Source of the DNA: Rubrivivax sp.
Lineage (GTDB): Bacteria; Pseudomonadota; Gammaproteobacteria; Burkholderiales; Burkholderiaceae_C
NCBI GenBank assembly: GCA_016789955.1
Contig: JAEUPB010000017.1
Span: 1 to 32,353 of the forward strand
Reading direction: 5' to 3'
Length of the DNA stretch: 32,353 bases
Shown: one piece after another, positions 11,278 through 19,770 of the stretch
How the letters are laid out: each line of letters begins with the position of its first letter
How positions within the stretch are numbered: position 1 is the stretch's first letter
Program-made: the position numbers and the translations under genes
The notes under the pieces: generated by a model
Databases searched by the model: none
Told to the model about the DNA's origin: nothing
The model's input: only the letters and a program-made list of their open reading frames with translations

Positions 11278-11976
11278 TCACCCCACCCAGCGGAAGCCGC
11301 GCATCGGCACGTTCTCGATGCCATCGAAGGCCGGATCGATCTCGCGGAAGGCGTCGCGGATGGTGGCCACGTGCTTGCGCACGTTGTCGCGGTTGCGGCC
11401 GCTCTTGACCACGTCGTACAGGTCCTCGTAGCTCACCACCTGGCCTTGCCGCTCCATCAGCACCGCGAGGATGCGCTGCGCCGTCAGTGGCAGGTTGATG
11501 CGCTGGCCGCGCCAGGTGGCGCTGCGCTGGCGCAGCGGGTCGAGCTGCGGGGCCTCGCGGGCCGGCGCAGCGGAGGCCGGTGCCGCTGCACCGGCGCGCG
11601 TGCTGCGCAGGATGTCGAGGAAGGTCTCGATGAACTCGGCCTCGTCGAAGGCCGTCTTCTGCAGGTAGTCCCAGGCGTCCAGCGCCTTCATGATGCTGCG
11701 GTAGATCGCCGCGGGCATCGCCGAGACCACGAGCACCGGCGTGCCCTGCTGCAGCTTGTTCAGCGTGTTGATGATCGCCACGCCGGCATGTCGCTCGCGG
11801 CCGAGCTCGATGTCCAGCACCACCACCGCGTAGCGTTCGCGCTGCAGCGCCGCCTCGGCGCTGTCGCGGTCGTACCACTGCTCGATCACGATCTCCGGCC
11901 GCGCCGCGTGGATCCAGCCGGCGAGTTGGTGGCTGGTCGGGCGGTCGTCCTCGATGACGGCGACTTTGATCGTCAT
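11278..11976 (-). CDS. Response regulator, REC plus winged-helix DNA-binding domain
   Basis: A 232-residue OmpR/PhoB-like regulator, partner of the downstream kinase. The receiver domain has the acidic pair Asp10-Asp11 (VIEDD), phosphoacceptor Asp55 (VVLDIEL), switch Ser85 (VVSAMP) and Lys107; the last is followed by Thr where most receivers have Pro. An alanine-rich linker (about residues 128-145) leads to a DNA-binding domain with LPLTAQRILAVLMERQGQVVS, DNVRKHVATIRDAF and the wing ending RGFRWVG. The ATG at 11976 is preceded by a CACAAT box 9 nt upstream. Regulator-before-kinase order with a 7-nt gap indicates one operon. Targets are unknown. Confidence 0.9.
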   Translation of the reverse strand: MTIKVAVIEDDRPTSHQLAGWIHAARPEIVIEQWYDRDSAEAALQRERYAVVVLDIELGRERHAGVAIINTLNKLQQGTPVLVVSAMPAAIYRSIMKALDAWDYLQKTAFDEAEFIETFLDILRSTRAGAAAPASAAPAREAPQLDPLRQRSATWRGQRINLPLTAQRILAVLMERQGQVVSYEDLYDVVKSGRNRDNVRKHVATIRDAFREIDPAFDGIENVPMRGFRWVG

Positions 11977-11985
11977 GGCGCGGCC

Positions 11986-11991
11986 ATTGTG
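11986..11991 (-). promoter_or_regulatory. -10-like box directly before the response regulator gene
   Basis: CACAAT on the minus strand ends 9 nt before the ATG of the regulator, implying a leader of about 2-3 nt. There is no clear ribosome binding site and no good -35. One of several such boxes in the window. Confidence 0.38.
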
Positions 11992-12116
11992 TCGGCGGCG
12001 GGGCGCCGCGGTCGCGCGGTGCCGCGGAGTCTTCCTTCCGCGGCCGGCGGTGCACTGGGGTGGCGATCGCGTTGTGGCTTCCAGGGGGTCTGCGAATCAT
12101 CGGTCTCGAGCTGAAC

Positions 12117-12122
12117 GAGGAG
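12117..12122 (+). promoter_or_regulatory. Ribosome binding site fixing the SPFH start
   Basis: GAGGAG with 6 nt spacing to the ATG at 12129. It selects this start over an in-frame GTG at 12060. Confidence 0.75.
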
Positions 12123-12128
12123 AACGCC

Positions 12129-13331
12129 ATGCTCGAACGACTGCAGACCTTGATCCCGAACCCCCTGCCCCGCCCCGGGCGCCGAGCGGCGGTCGCCGCC
12201 GCCGTGCTCGCCGCCACCGGCACCGCGATGTGGCTGCTGGCCACGCACCCCCCGGTGCAGACCGTGGCGCCTGACGAGGTGGTGCTGCGCACCAACCGCT
12301 ACACCGGCGAGGTGAGCCGCCACCGCGAAGGCACGCTGGCCGTGCTCGCCGGCGTGCACGAGGTGCGGCGGCTGTCGCTGCGCGACCGCAGCTGGCACGC
12401 CGAGAGCCTGGCGCGAGCCGACGGCCGCGCGCCGGCGCAAAGCGTGGAAGGCCTGTCGCTGGGCCTGGAGCTCACCGTGCGCTGGGCCGTCGACGCCGAG
12501 CAGGTCGGCCGCGGACGCACGCTGCCCGAGGACATCGGCACCGAGCTGATCGAGCCCGCGGTGCAGGCCGTGGTCTACCCGCTGCTGGCCCGCCACGCGG
12601 TGCGCGAGATCTTCTCGACGCAACGCGCCGAGATCCAGCAGCAGATCGAGACCGGCGTGCGCACGCGACTGGCCGGCCAGGGCCTGGTGTTGCGCGCGGT
12701 GCAGATCGGCAATGTCGACCTGCCGGCCGACTACAAGCGCGGCCTCAACGGCCTGCTCGCCGAAGGCCTGGCCACCGAGAAGATGCGCTACACGCTGGAG
12801 CTGAAGGACAAGCGCGTCAAGGAGACCGAGCTCGACGCCGCGGCCGACCGCGTGCGCCGCGAAGGTGCCGCCGAGGCCGCCGCGCGCGAGCAGGTGATCG
12901 CCGCCCGCGCGCAGGAGGAGGCGATGAAGCACGTGCTGCCGCTGAAGCAGCGCCAGGTCGAGCAGCGCCAGCTCGAGGCCGAGGCCGAGCGCGTGGCGCG
13001 GCTGAAGCTCGCCGAAGGGGCCGCCGCCGCGCGCCGCATCGAGGCACAAGGGGAGGCCGACGCACGCCAGAAGCTCGCCGACGCCGAGGCCTATCGCGTC
13101 GCGCGGCTGGGCGTGGCCACCGCCGAGCAGATGGCCCGCGAAGGCGTGCTGCTGACGCGCCACCCGCTGCTGATCCAGAAGACGCTGGCCGACAAGCTGT
13201 CGGACAAGGTGCAGGTGATCATCGCGCCGCCGCCGGCCGATGGCGGCTTCATCGGCAACGTGCTGCTGGGCCAGGCCGCGAAGGCCGGCGAGGCCGCTGA
13301 GGCAAGCCCCACCGGTGAGAAGGAGCAGTGA
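12129..13331 (+). CDS. SPFH / Band-7 (prohibitin-like) membrane protein
   Basis: A 400-residue protein with one N-terminal membrane helix (about residues 20-38), then an SPFH/Band-7 domain: VAPDEVVLRTNRYTGEVSRH, GVHEVRRLSLRDRSW, LELTVRWAVDAEQV, and VVYPLLARHAVREIFSTQRAEIQ, typical of prohibitin-like folds. From about residue 215 to 345 it is a long charged helix rich in Ala, Glu and Arg, predicted coiled coil (EKMRYTLELKDKRVKETELDA onward). The C-terminus HPLLIQKTLADKLSDKVQVIIAPP is typical of the family. Such proteins form ring- or cage-shaped membrane scaffolds, often acting with proteases or other membrane enzymes. No NfeD-like protein or protease is encoded next door; the adjacent SH3-like gene is the likely partner. 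Function is inferred only at family level. Confidence 0.88.
   Translation: MLERLQTLIPNPLPRPGRRAAVAAAVLAATGTAMWLLATHPPVQTVAPDEVVLRTNRYTGEVSRHREGTLAVLAGVHEVRRLSLRDRSWHAESLARADGRAPAQSVEGLSLGLELTVRWAVDAEQVGRGRTLPEDIGTELIEPAVQAVVYPLLARHAVREIFSTQRAEIQQQIETGVRTRLAGQGLVLRAVQIGNVDLPADYKRGLNGLLAEGLATEKMRYTLELKDKRVKETELDAAADRVRREGAAEAAAREQVIAARAQEEAMKHVLPLKQRQVEQRQLEAEAERVARLKLAEGAAAARRIEAQGEADARQKLADAEAYRVARLGVATAEQMAREGVLLTRHPLLIQKTLADKLSDKVQVIIAPPPADGGFIGNVLLGQAAKAGEAAEASPTGEKEQ
13320..13325 (+). promoter_or_regulatory. Ribosome binding site of the SH3-like gene
   Basis: AAGGAG lies within the last codons of the SPFH gene, 8 nt before the ATG at 13334, and only 2 nt before the alternative GTG at 13328. 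It therefore favours the ATG. Confidence 0.65.
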
Positions 13332-13333
13332 CC

Positions 13334-14920
13334 ATGGCGAACCTCGACTGGAAACTCGCGCTGGTCACGCTGGCGGCGATGCTCGCGGCGGCGGTCACGA
13401 TCCACGCCGATGCGGCGCCGGCGCCCGCCGCATCGCCGGACGCGGCTGCGGCCAGGACCGCCGCGCCGACAACGCCCGACGCCGCCCTCGTGGTCGTCGA
13501 CGGCACCGCGCTGCGCGCCGCGCCGCGCGACGACGCCCCTCAGCACACGCTGCTGTGGCGCGGCGACGCTCTGGAGCTGCGTGGCGAGCGCGGCGAGTAC
13601 CTGCAGGTGTGGGACCACGGCCGCGAACGCGGCGGCTGGGTGCGGCGCACCAGCGTCCATCGCCTGCCGGCCGACGTGCCGCCAGCCGAGTTGCGCGCCG
13701 TGCTCGGCTTCGTGCGCGATCTGCCCGGTGCCGAGGCGCTGGGCCTGGCGCTGGCGGGCCAGTTCGTCGCCGCGGCACCGGCCGACGCGCTGCGCGGCCC
13801 GGCGGGCGCCGATGCGCTCGATGCCGTGGGGATGCTCGCCGAGCGGCTGGCCGAACGTGCGTCGGCGCCGCCGTCGCCGCGGCTGGCCGAACAGGCCGCG
13901 CTGTCCGGGCATCTGGATGTCGCGCAGCGCCTGGGCGTGCGTTTGACGAGCCGCGAAGTCGACGCGACGACCGGCACGGCCGCCCCGACCCTGCGCGTCT
14001 GCTACGACGGCGATGCCTGGCGGCGGCTGCTCGCCCACGCCGCGGCCACGCCGGAGCAGCGCGCGCATGCGGCGCTGAGCCTGACGCGCGAGGCCTGCGC
14101 GCCGGAGATCCTCACGCCGTCGGCCCGCGAGCAGCACGACGCCTGGCGCGCCGGCGTCCTCGACGCGCTGCCGGCTGCCGACCTGCCGCCGCTGTGGCGC
14201 CAGCGCGTGGCCGTGCGCCGCACGGCGGTGTGGGCGAGCCTGGCCTTCGCGCGGGCCCGCCGCGGCGACGCCGACGGTGCGCGCGAGGCCTCGGAGCGCT
14301 CGTTGGCGGCCCTCGCCGACGTCGACCGCAGCGACCTCGCCGATGACGAGCTGGCGCAGTACAACCGCGCCGCCCTGCGTGCCAACGCCGTGCGCTGGGC
14401 CGCGGCCACCGTGCCGGCGTCGCCTTCGGCCGCGGCGCGACTGGCCCTGGAATCGATGCCCGACGGCCAGACCTGCGTCGGGCTCGTCGATGCGCGCGCG
14501 CCGGCGTCCGCGCCGCTCGTACGCCGCTGCACCTGGGGCCACGTGTGGGCGGCCTCGGCCACGCTGAACCGAGAAGGCAGCGCGCTGGCGCTGGCGGTGC
14601 AGCCCACCGACGGCTGGCGCGAGCTGTGGGTCTTCCGCCGCAACGGGCCGTCGCGTGGCTGGACGCTGCAGGTGCTGCCGCCGGCCCCGGCCACGCCCGG
14701 CCTGGGCTACGCCGAATTCGCCGGCTGGGTGCCCGGCGGCCAGCAGCTGCTGGTGGCGCGCGAGGCGATCGCAGAAGGCCGCACCGTGCGCCGCTTCGAA
14801 GTGCTGAAGCTCGACACGCTGACACCCGAGCGCAGCGCCTTCGATGCCGCCGCGCTGGGCGCCTTCACGCGCTGGCAGGACGCGCAGTGGAAGCGCTCGT
14901 CGCTGGCGCTGCGGTGGTGA
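13334..14920 (+). CDS. Exported protein with N-terminal SH3-like domain, function unknown
   Basis: A 528-residue protein starting 2 nt after the SPFH stop, so certainly in one operon. The N-terminus (KLALVTLAAMLAAAVTI then HADAAPAPA) is a signal peptide or membrane anchor. Residues about 50-110 look like a bacterial SH3 domain: VVVDGTALRAAPRDDAPQ, LLWRGDALELRGERGEYLQV and GWVRRTSVHRL. A helical, alanine-rich middle follows, with segments such as ASLAFARARRGDADGARE that resemble TPR-like helices. The C-terminal 150 residues (WGHVWAASATLNREGSAL, ELWVFRRNGPSRGW, AGWVPGGQQLLVAREA) look like beta-propeller-type blades. I recognise no full-length family. Bacterial SH3 domains usually bind peptidoglycan or peptides, so a periplasmic scaffold or wall-sensing role with the SPFH protein is possible. 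Confidence 0.72.
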   Translation: MANLDWKLALVTLAAMLAAAVTIHADAAPAPAASPDAAAARTAAPTTPDAALVVVDGTALRAAPRDDAPQHTLLWRGDALELRGERGEYLQVWDHGRERGGWVRRTSVHRLPADVPPAELRAVLGFVRDLPGAEALGLALAGQFVAAAPADALRGPAGADALDAVGMLAERLAERASAPPSPRLAEQAALSGHLDVAQRLGVRLTSREVDATTGTAAPTLRVCYDGDAWRRLLAHAAATPEQRAHAALSLTREACAPEILTPSAREQHDAWRAGVLDALPAADLPPLWRQRVAVRRTAVWASLAFARARRGDADGAREASERSLAALADVDRSDLADDELAQYNRAALRANAVRWAAATVPASPSAAARLALESMPDGQTCVGLVDARAPASAPLVRRCTWGHVWAASATLNREGSALALAVQPTDGWRELWVFRRNGPSRGWTLQVLPPAPATPGLGYAEFAGWVPGGQQLLVAREAIAEGRTVRRFEVLKLDTLTPERSAFDAAALGAFTRWQDAQWKRSSLALRW

Positions 14921-15109
14921 CGGCCCGTCGCAGACACCACGGCACGACGGAAGCTGCAGCCCTGCATCCTTCGTCGACAAAGCTTGCAGTGCATACGGAA
15001 TGCCGGCCCTCGTCAACCAGCGCCGCCCCGAGGTGGCGACGCCCCGGCCACCCCATGGCATGCCGATTGCGGAAAGCCGCTGCATCACCATCGGCCGCGG
15101 AGCTGCACC

Positions 15110-16189
15110 ATGACCCTCCACCGCATCCCCTTCGACGCGTTCGGCACCCGGTGCCACGTGGTGCTCGACCAGCCCTCCGTGGGAGCGGCTTGGATCGATG
15201 CCACGGCCGCCATCGACGAAGTCCAGCGCATCGAGCGGACGTTCAGCGCGATGGCCCCCGGCAGCGTCGTGGCGCGGCTGAACCGGCAGGCCGGCGGCGC
15301 CGCCCTGCGCGTCGACGACGAGTGCCTCGCGCTGCTCGACGAAGCCGACCGGCTGCACCGCAACAGCGGCGGCCTGTTCGACCCCACGGTCGGCGCGTTG
15401 CGGCGCGCCTGGAACTTCCACGTGCCCGACCTGCCGCTGTGGCAGGAGGTGCAGGCGGCGCTGCGATCGGTGGGCTGGCACCGCGTCGAACGCGACGACG
15501 CGCTCGTGCGCCTGGCGCAGGCCGGGATGGCGCTGGACCTCGGCGCGCTGCTGCGCGGGTACGCGGTCGATCGCGCGGCGGCGCTGCTGCAGTCGCTGGG
15601 CGTGCGGCGCGGCTACGTGGAGATCGGCCGGCGCGACGTGCACGTGATCGGCCCGCAACCCGACGGCCGCCCGTGGCCGCTCGAGCTGCACGACCCGCGC
15701 TGGCCCGAGGGCACGTTGCCCACCGTGCCGGTGTCGCGCGGCGGCCTGAGCACCAGCACCGACGCCGCGCAGGCCATCGTCGTGGGCTCGCGCCGCTACT
15801 GCGACCTGCTGGACCCGCGCAGCGGCTGGCCGGTGTCGAGCTGGCGCCATGTCAGCGTGGCGGCGCCTTCGGCGATGCAGGCCGGCGCACTGGCCACGGT
15901 GGCGATGCTGGCGCGCGGCGAGGCGCTCGCGCGGTTGGCCGCGAGCGGCTTCGACCATCTCGCCATCGACGCCGAGGGCCGCACCTATGCCCGCGGCGCC
16001 GCGTGGCGAGCCACCGAGGCACGCGAGGCCCCGGCCGACGTGACGGACACGAACGCCGGCGGCCCCGGCCTGCTGCGCCCCGTGCCGCAGGCTGCGGCCG
16101 GCGGTTCCGGCTGGCGCCGCTACTGGGGCGGCCCGGTGCGGGTCAGTGGCGGCCGGGCGTCACCGGCGGCTGGTCTCGCGGCGGCGTGA
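15110..16189 (+). CDS. ApbE-like protein, probably inactive as flavin transferase
   Basis: A 359-residue protein of the ApbE (FAD:protein FMN transferase) family by its layout: DAFGTRCHVVL, IDEVQRIERTFSAM, GLFDPTVGALRRAW, DLGALLRGYAVDRA (Asp143), LSTSTDAAQ, LLDPRSGWPVSSW and AGALATVAML. Key positions deviate. The metal-binding Asp of the DALAT motif is Gly259 (Thr263 is kept). The NxGG turn reads EIGRRD (171-176). The His of the HI-DP-TG motif is Asp232. No signal peptide is seen from the ATG at 15110; an upstream in-frame start at 14984 adds no signal sequence. About 60 residues past the domain form a Gly/Ala-rich tail overlapping hslO tail-to-tail. Likely non-catalytic or altered. Confidence 0.78.
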   Translation: MTLHRIPFDAFGTRCHVVLDQPSVGAAWIDATAAIDEVQRIERTFSAMAPGSVVARLNRQAGGAALRVDDECLALLDEADRLHRNSGGLFDPTVGALRRAWNFHVPDLPLWQEVQAALRSVGWHRVERDDALVRLAQAGMALDLGALLRGYAVDRAAALLQSLGVRRGYVEIGRRDVHVIGPQPDGRPWPLELHDPRWPEGTLPTVPVSRGGLSTSTDAAQAIVVGSRRYCDLLDPRSGWPVSSWRHVSVAAPSAMQAGALATVAMLARGEALARLAASGFDHLAIDAEGRTYARGAAWRATEAREAPADVTDTNAGGPGLLRPVPQAAAGGSGWRRYWGGPVRVSGGRASPAAGLAAA

Positions 16190-17102
16190 ACATCTCGCCG
16201 ACGTCCACCGCGTCGAAGCGGTACTGCAGCCCGCAGAACTCGCAGCCCACCTCGACCATCCCGCGCTCGGCGATCAGGCTGTCGCTCTCGTCGCGGCCGA
16301 GGGACTGCAGCATCGCCCGCACGCGGTCGCGCGAGCAGCTGCACGCATAGCGCGGGTGCAGCGGCTCGAAGCGCCGCACCTGCTCCTCCCAGAACAGGCG
16401 GTGCAGGATGCGGTCGGCCTCCAGGCCGAGCAGCTCGTCGCGGGTCAGCGTGGCGGCCAGCATCGCGATGCGGTTGAAGCCTTCCGAGAGGCCGATGTCG
16501 TCCTCGTTGCGGCGCGCGGCCTCGAGGTTGACCGAGCCTTCCACCGGCAGCCGCTGGATCAGCAGCCCGGCAGCGATCTCGTCGTTCGCCGCCAGCACCA
16601 GCCGCGTGTCGAGCTGCTCGCTCTGCAGCATGTAGTGCTCCAGCACCTGCTGCACGCGCTGCAGCGGCTCGCGGCGGTCGCCGTGCAGCGGCACGATGCC
16701 CTGGTAGGGCTGCTGCCCCGGCAGCTTGTCGCGCGGGTCCAGCGTGATCGCGCAGCGGCCCTTGCCGTGCACGTTGAGCATCGCCTCGAGCTGCGCGCCG
16801 GCCGGCACCTCGCCCACCACGGTGGCGGTGGCGCGGAACGCGAGGTCGGGCTGGATCTCGGCCACCGCGAGCTTCACCGGCCCGTCGCCGAAGGCCTGCA
16901 GCACCAGCGCGCCGTTGAACTTGATGTTGGCCTGCATCAGCACGCCGGCCGCGGCCATCTCGCCGAGCAGCTCGCGCACCTCGGGCGGGAAGGGGCCCAC
17001 GGCCGCACGGCGGCGCAGCGCCTCGCGCCAGCTGTCGGTGAGGCGCACGAGCATGCCGCGCACCGGCAGCCCCTCGAACAGGAACTTGTGCAGCTCGGAC
17101 AT
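16143..17102 (-). CDS. hslO: Hsp33, redox-regulated chaperonin
   Basis: A 319-residue holdase chaperone activated by oxidative stress. The N-terminal domain shows VRGMLVRLTDSWREAL, AAVGPFPPEVRELLGEM, IKFNGALVLQAFGDGPVKLAVAEI and the central LNVHGKGRCAITLDP. The C-terminal redox switch has the four zinc cysteines as CSC (254, 256) and CEFC (287, 290), separated by 30 residues as in the family CxC...CxxC pattern. The protein is longer than the E. coli 292 because of short insertions and a Pro-rich tail. The ATG at 17102 overlaps the upstream stop by one base. Its 3' end overlaps the ApbE-like gene by 47 bp. It forms an operon with the carbonic-anhydrase-like gene. Confidence 0.95.
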   Translation of the reverse strand: MSELHKFLFEGLPVRGMLVRLTDSWREALRRRAAVGPFPPEVRELLGEMAAAGVLMQANIKFNGALVLQAFGDGPVKLAVAEIQPDLAFRATATVVGEVPAGAQLEAMLNVHGKGRCAITLDPRDKLPGQQPYQGIVPLHGDRREPLQRVQQVLEHYMLQSEQLDTRLVLAANDEIAAGLLIQRLPVEGSVNLEAARRNEDDIGLSEGFNRIAMLAATLTRDELLGLEADRILHRLFWEEQVRRFEPLHPRYACSCSRDRVRAMLQSLGRDESDSLIAERGMVEVGCEFCGLQYRFDAVDVGEMFTPPRDQPPVTPGRH

Positions 17103-17626
17103 CAATCGGCCCGCGTGGCCGTGCGGCGGTGGCGCTCGGCGAGTTCCACGTAGTGCGCGGCGCTGCGCGCGATGCGCGCGATCTCGTCCGGTTCCAGCGG
17201 CCGCACCACCTTGGCCGGACGGCCCATGATCAGCGAGCCGGCCGGGAACTCCTTGCCTTCGGTGACCAGCGATCCGGCGCCCACCAGGCAGTTCGGGCCG
17301 ATCACGGCGCCGTTCAGCACGATGGACTGGATGCCGATCAGCGTGCCGTCGCCGATGGTGCAGCCGTGCAGCATCACCTGGTGGCCGATGGTGCAGCCGC
17401 TGCCCACCGAGAGGTGGATGCCGCCGTCGGTGTGCAGCACGCTGCACTCCTGGATGCTGGTGCGCGCGCCGATCGTGATGCGGTCGTTGTCGCCGCGGAT
17501 CACGGTGCCGTACCAGACGCTGGCACCCTCGCCGAGCTCGACCTGACCGATCACGGCGGCGCTGTCGGCGACCCAGGCGGTGGCGGCGAGCCGGGGCGCG
17601 TGCTGTTCGAAGCGGTGGAGGGCCAT
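17102..17626 (-). CDS. Gamma-carbonic-anhydrase-like hexapeptide protein (YrdA type)
   Basis: A 174-residue left-handed beta-helix protein built of hexapeptide repeats (VIGQVELGEGASVWYGTVIR, ITIGARTSIQECSVLH). The three zinc-ligand positions are His65 (SVLHTD), His82 (TIGHQ) and His87 (MLHGC), and the RGDNDRITIG motif is conserved. A C-terminal helix (EPDEIARIARSAAHYVELAERH) caps the trimer. Related proteins include YrdA and CaiE; carbonic anhydrase activity is weak or untested in many, so activity is not assured. The start at 17626 (MALHRFEQ) is chosen over an in-frame upstream start because the fold begins there. The stop overlaps hslO by one base. The divergent rluF-like gene starts 78 nt away. 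Confidence 0.9.
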   Translation of the reverse strand: MALHRFEQHAPRLAATAWVADSAAVIGQVELGEGASVWYGTVIRGDNDRITIGARTSIQECSVLHTDGGIHLSVGSGCTIGHQVMLHGCTIGDGTLIGIQSIVLNGAVIGPNCLVGAGSLVTEGKEFPAGSLIMGRPAKVVRPLEPDEIARIARSAAHYVELAERHRRTATRAD

Positions 17627-17691
17627 GGTGTCGTGGGGCGGGGTCGTCTTGCAGGATGGGCCCGTCGGCGCGGGGCAGGCGGGCATTCTGG

Positions 17692-17697
17692 TCCAAT
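17692..17697 (+). promoter_or_regulatory. -10-like box before the rluF-like gene
   Basis: TCCAAT, with 7 nt before the GTG start at 17705, follows the same start-proximal spacing as boxes before thyA and others. It matches the consensus weakly (three of six bases), and no -35 is visible. It supports the 17705 start. Confidence 0.3.
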
Positions 17698-17704
17698 CCC
17701 CTCC

Positions 17705-18478
17705 GTGCAATCCCGACCCGAAGAACCGCACCCCGACGGCGTGCGGATATCAAAGCTGATGACCGAGCGGGGCCTGGCGTCTCGGCGCGAGGCCGACGAG
17801 TGGATCGCCGCCGGCTACGTGCGCGTGCGCGGCGCCGTGGCGGTGCTCGGCCAGCGCGTCGCGCCCGACGAGCCGATCGACATCGACCCGCGCGCCCGCA
17901 CGCTGCAGCAGCAGCGCGTGACGGTGCTGCTCCACAAGCCGATCGGCTACGTCAGCGGCCAGGCCGAGGACGACCACCAACCCGCGGTGGTGCTGGTGCG
18001 CGCCGAGAACCGCTGGCGCGAGGACCCGACGCAGCGGCAGATCCGCTTCCACGCCGGCCACCTGCGCCACCTCGCGCCGGCCGGGCGGTTGGACATCGAC
18101 TCCACCGGCCTGCTCGTGCTGACGCAGGACGGCCGCATCGCACGCCTCCTGATCGGCGACGACTCGCGCGTGGAGAAGGAGTACCTCGTGCGCGTGCAGC
18201 ACCTGCGCCCCGGCCGCCTGCCCGACAGCGAACTCGAGCGGCTGCGCCACGGCCTCGTGCTCGACGGCGTGCCGCTGAAGCCGGCGCGCGTGAGCTGGCA
18301 GAACGAGGACCAGCTGCGCGTGGTGCTGCGCGAAGGCCGCAAGCGGCAGATCCGCCGCATGTGCGAGCTGGTCGGGCTGAAGGTGGTGGGGCTCAAGCGC
18401 GTGCGCATCGGCAGCGTCTCGCTGGGCCCGCTGCCGCCCGGGCAGTGGCGCTACCTCGGCCCGCACGAGCGCTTCTAG
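17705..18478 (+). CDS. 23S rRNA pseudouridine synthase, RluF/RsuA family
   Basis: A 257-residue enzyme that isomerises a specific rRNA uridine to pseudouridine; family resemblance is to RluF. An N-terminal S4 RNA-binding domain ([21 protein letters not shown], then [14 protein letters not shown]) is followed by the catalytic domain: [11 protein letters not shown], the catalytic-Asp motif [45 protein letters not shown] and [17 protein letters not shown]. The start is uncertain. The GTG at 17705 follows a possible -10 box, the GTG at 17741 (VRISKL) is equally possible, and the ATG at 17759 would truncate the S4 domain. It overlaps the next gene by one base and heads the six-gene chain. Confidence 0.88.
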   Translation: MQSRPEEPHPDGVRISKLMTERGLASRREADEWIAAGYVRVRGAVAVLGQRVAPDEPIDIDPRARTLQQQRVTVLLHKPIGYVSGQAEDDHQPAVVLVRAENRWREDPTQRQIRFHAGHLRHLAPAGRLDIDSTGLLVLTQDGRIARLLIGDDSRVEKEYLVRVQHLRPGRLPDSELERLRHGLVLDGVPLKPARVSWQNEDQLRVVLREGRKRQIRRMCELVGLKVVGLKRVRIGSVSLGPLPPGQWRYLGPHERF

Positions 18479-19770
18479 TGTCGGCAGCGCCCGTCACCCC
18501 ATCGGCGCGCCGGCGGCCGCCGCTGAGCCACGCGATGGCCGCGGCCACGCTGGCGCTGCTGCTGGGCCTGCAGCCGATCACCTCCGACACCTACCTGCCG
18601 GCGCTCCCGGCTCTGACGCGTGCGCTGCACGCCACGCTGGCGCAGGCGCAGCAGACCATCGCGCTGCTGATCCTGGCCTTCGGCCTGGCGCAGCTCGCGT
18701 GGGGCCCGCTGGCGGATCGCCACGGCCGCCGCCCGGTGCTGCTGGCCGGCCTCGCGACCTACGTGGTGGCCTCGATCGGCTGCGCGCTGTCGTCGGACAT
18801 CGCCGCGCTGATCGCGTGGCGCGCGGTGCAGGGCGCGTGCCTGGCCGCGGCCATCGTCATCGCGCGGGCGATGGTGCGCGACCTGTACGAGCCGCACGAA
18901 GGCGCGCAGGTGATGTCGGTGGCGCTCTCGGGCCTGGGCGTGATCGCGCTGCTGGGGCCGCTGACCGGGGGCGCGCTCGCGGCGCTGGTGGGCTGGCGCT
19001 CGACGCTGGTGCTGATGGCGGTGGCCGGCGCGGCGGCGCTGGCCTTCATCGCCTGGCGCATGCCCGAGACGCTGGCGCGCCCCAACCCCGACGCGACGCG
19101 GCTGGCACCGCTGGCGCGCACGTGGTGGCGCATCGCGACGCACCGGGACTTCATCGCCTGGGGCCTGCTGGTCAGCTGCACCTACGGCGGGCTGTTCACG
19201 ATGCTGGCCGGCTCGTCGTTCGTCTACATCGAGATGCTCGGCGTCTCGCCGGCGGGCTACGGCGCGGTGCTGGCGAGCTGCTCGGCGGTGTACATCGCCG
19301 GCACCTTCGTCGGGCGGCGGTGGATCGCGGCGCTGGGGCTCGTCGGCGCGGTGCGGCGCGCGGCGGTGCTCACGCTGGCCGGCGGCCTGGGCGTGGCCGG
19401 CTTCGCGATGGCCGGTGTGCACACGGTATGGGCGCTGCTGGTGCCGTTCTGGATCTTCATGTTCGCGCACGGCACGCACCAGCCGGTGGGCCAGGCCGCG
19501 GTGGTGGGGCCGTTCCCGCAGCACGCGGGCACTGCGTCGGCGCTGGCCGGCTGCGTGCTCGCGCTGATCGCCTGGGGCATCGGCGCGTGGCTGGGGGTGG
19601 CGCTCACCGGCGTGCTCCCGTTCGCGCTGACGATCGGCTTCTGGGCCGCGGCCACGGCGGCGGTCGCGTGGACGCTGGTGTCGCGGACGGGCGCGCGGCG
19701 TGCGGCGGGCGGCGGGTCTGCGTCGGCCGCCACCGCAGACAGCGCCCCGGCGGAGGCCGCGTCGCGATGA
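18478..19770 (+). CDS. Bcr/CflA-family multidrug efflux transporter
   Basis: A 430-residue 12-helix major facilitator protein of the drug:proton antiporter group. It shows the family opening [20 protein letters not shown], the cytoplasmic loop motif [13 protein letters not shown] after helix two, the helix-four arginine region [23 protein letters not shown], and the GPLTGGAL motif in helix five. Close relatives export antibiotics such as bicyclomycin, chloramphenicol or sulfonamides; the substrate here is unknown. The GTG start at 18478 shares one base with the preceding stop; an ATG at 18535 is an alternative but would still keep all helices. The last four bases overlap miaA (ATGA). The C-terminal 25 residues are Ala/Gly-rich and likely disordered. 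Confidence 0.88.
   Translation: MSAAPVTPSARRRPPLSHAMAAATLALLLGLQPITSDTYLPALPALTRALHATLAQAQQTIALLILAFGLAQLAWGPLADRHGRRPVLLAGLATYVVASIGCALSSDIAALIAWRAVQGACLAAAIVIARAMVRDLYEPHEGAQVMSVALSGLGVIALLGPLTGGALAALVGWRSTLVLMAVAGAAALAFIAWRMPETLARPNPDATRLAPLARTWWRIATHRDFIAWGLLVSCTYGGLFTMLAGSSFVYIEMLGVSPAGYGAVLASCSAVYIAGTFVGRRWIAALGLVGAVRRAAVLTLAGGLGVAGFAMAGVHTVWALLVPFWIFMFAHGTHQPVGQAAVVGPFPQHAGTASALAGCVLALIAWGIGAWLGVALTGVLPFALTIGFWAAATAAVAWTLVSRTGARRAAGGGSASAATADSAPAEAASR

Noticed and set aside
8358-11408. A 1016-codon open frame on the plus strand over the two-component genes
   Set aside because: It is Arg/His/Ala-rich low-complexity sequence antisense to clearly recognised histidine kinase and regulator domains; such long frames are expected at this GC content.
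12129-14920. The SPFH/SH3 pair as an anti-phage system
   Set aside because: No nuclease, toxin, NTPase or protease domain is seen, and nothing nearby is defence-related.
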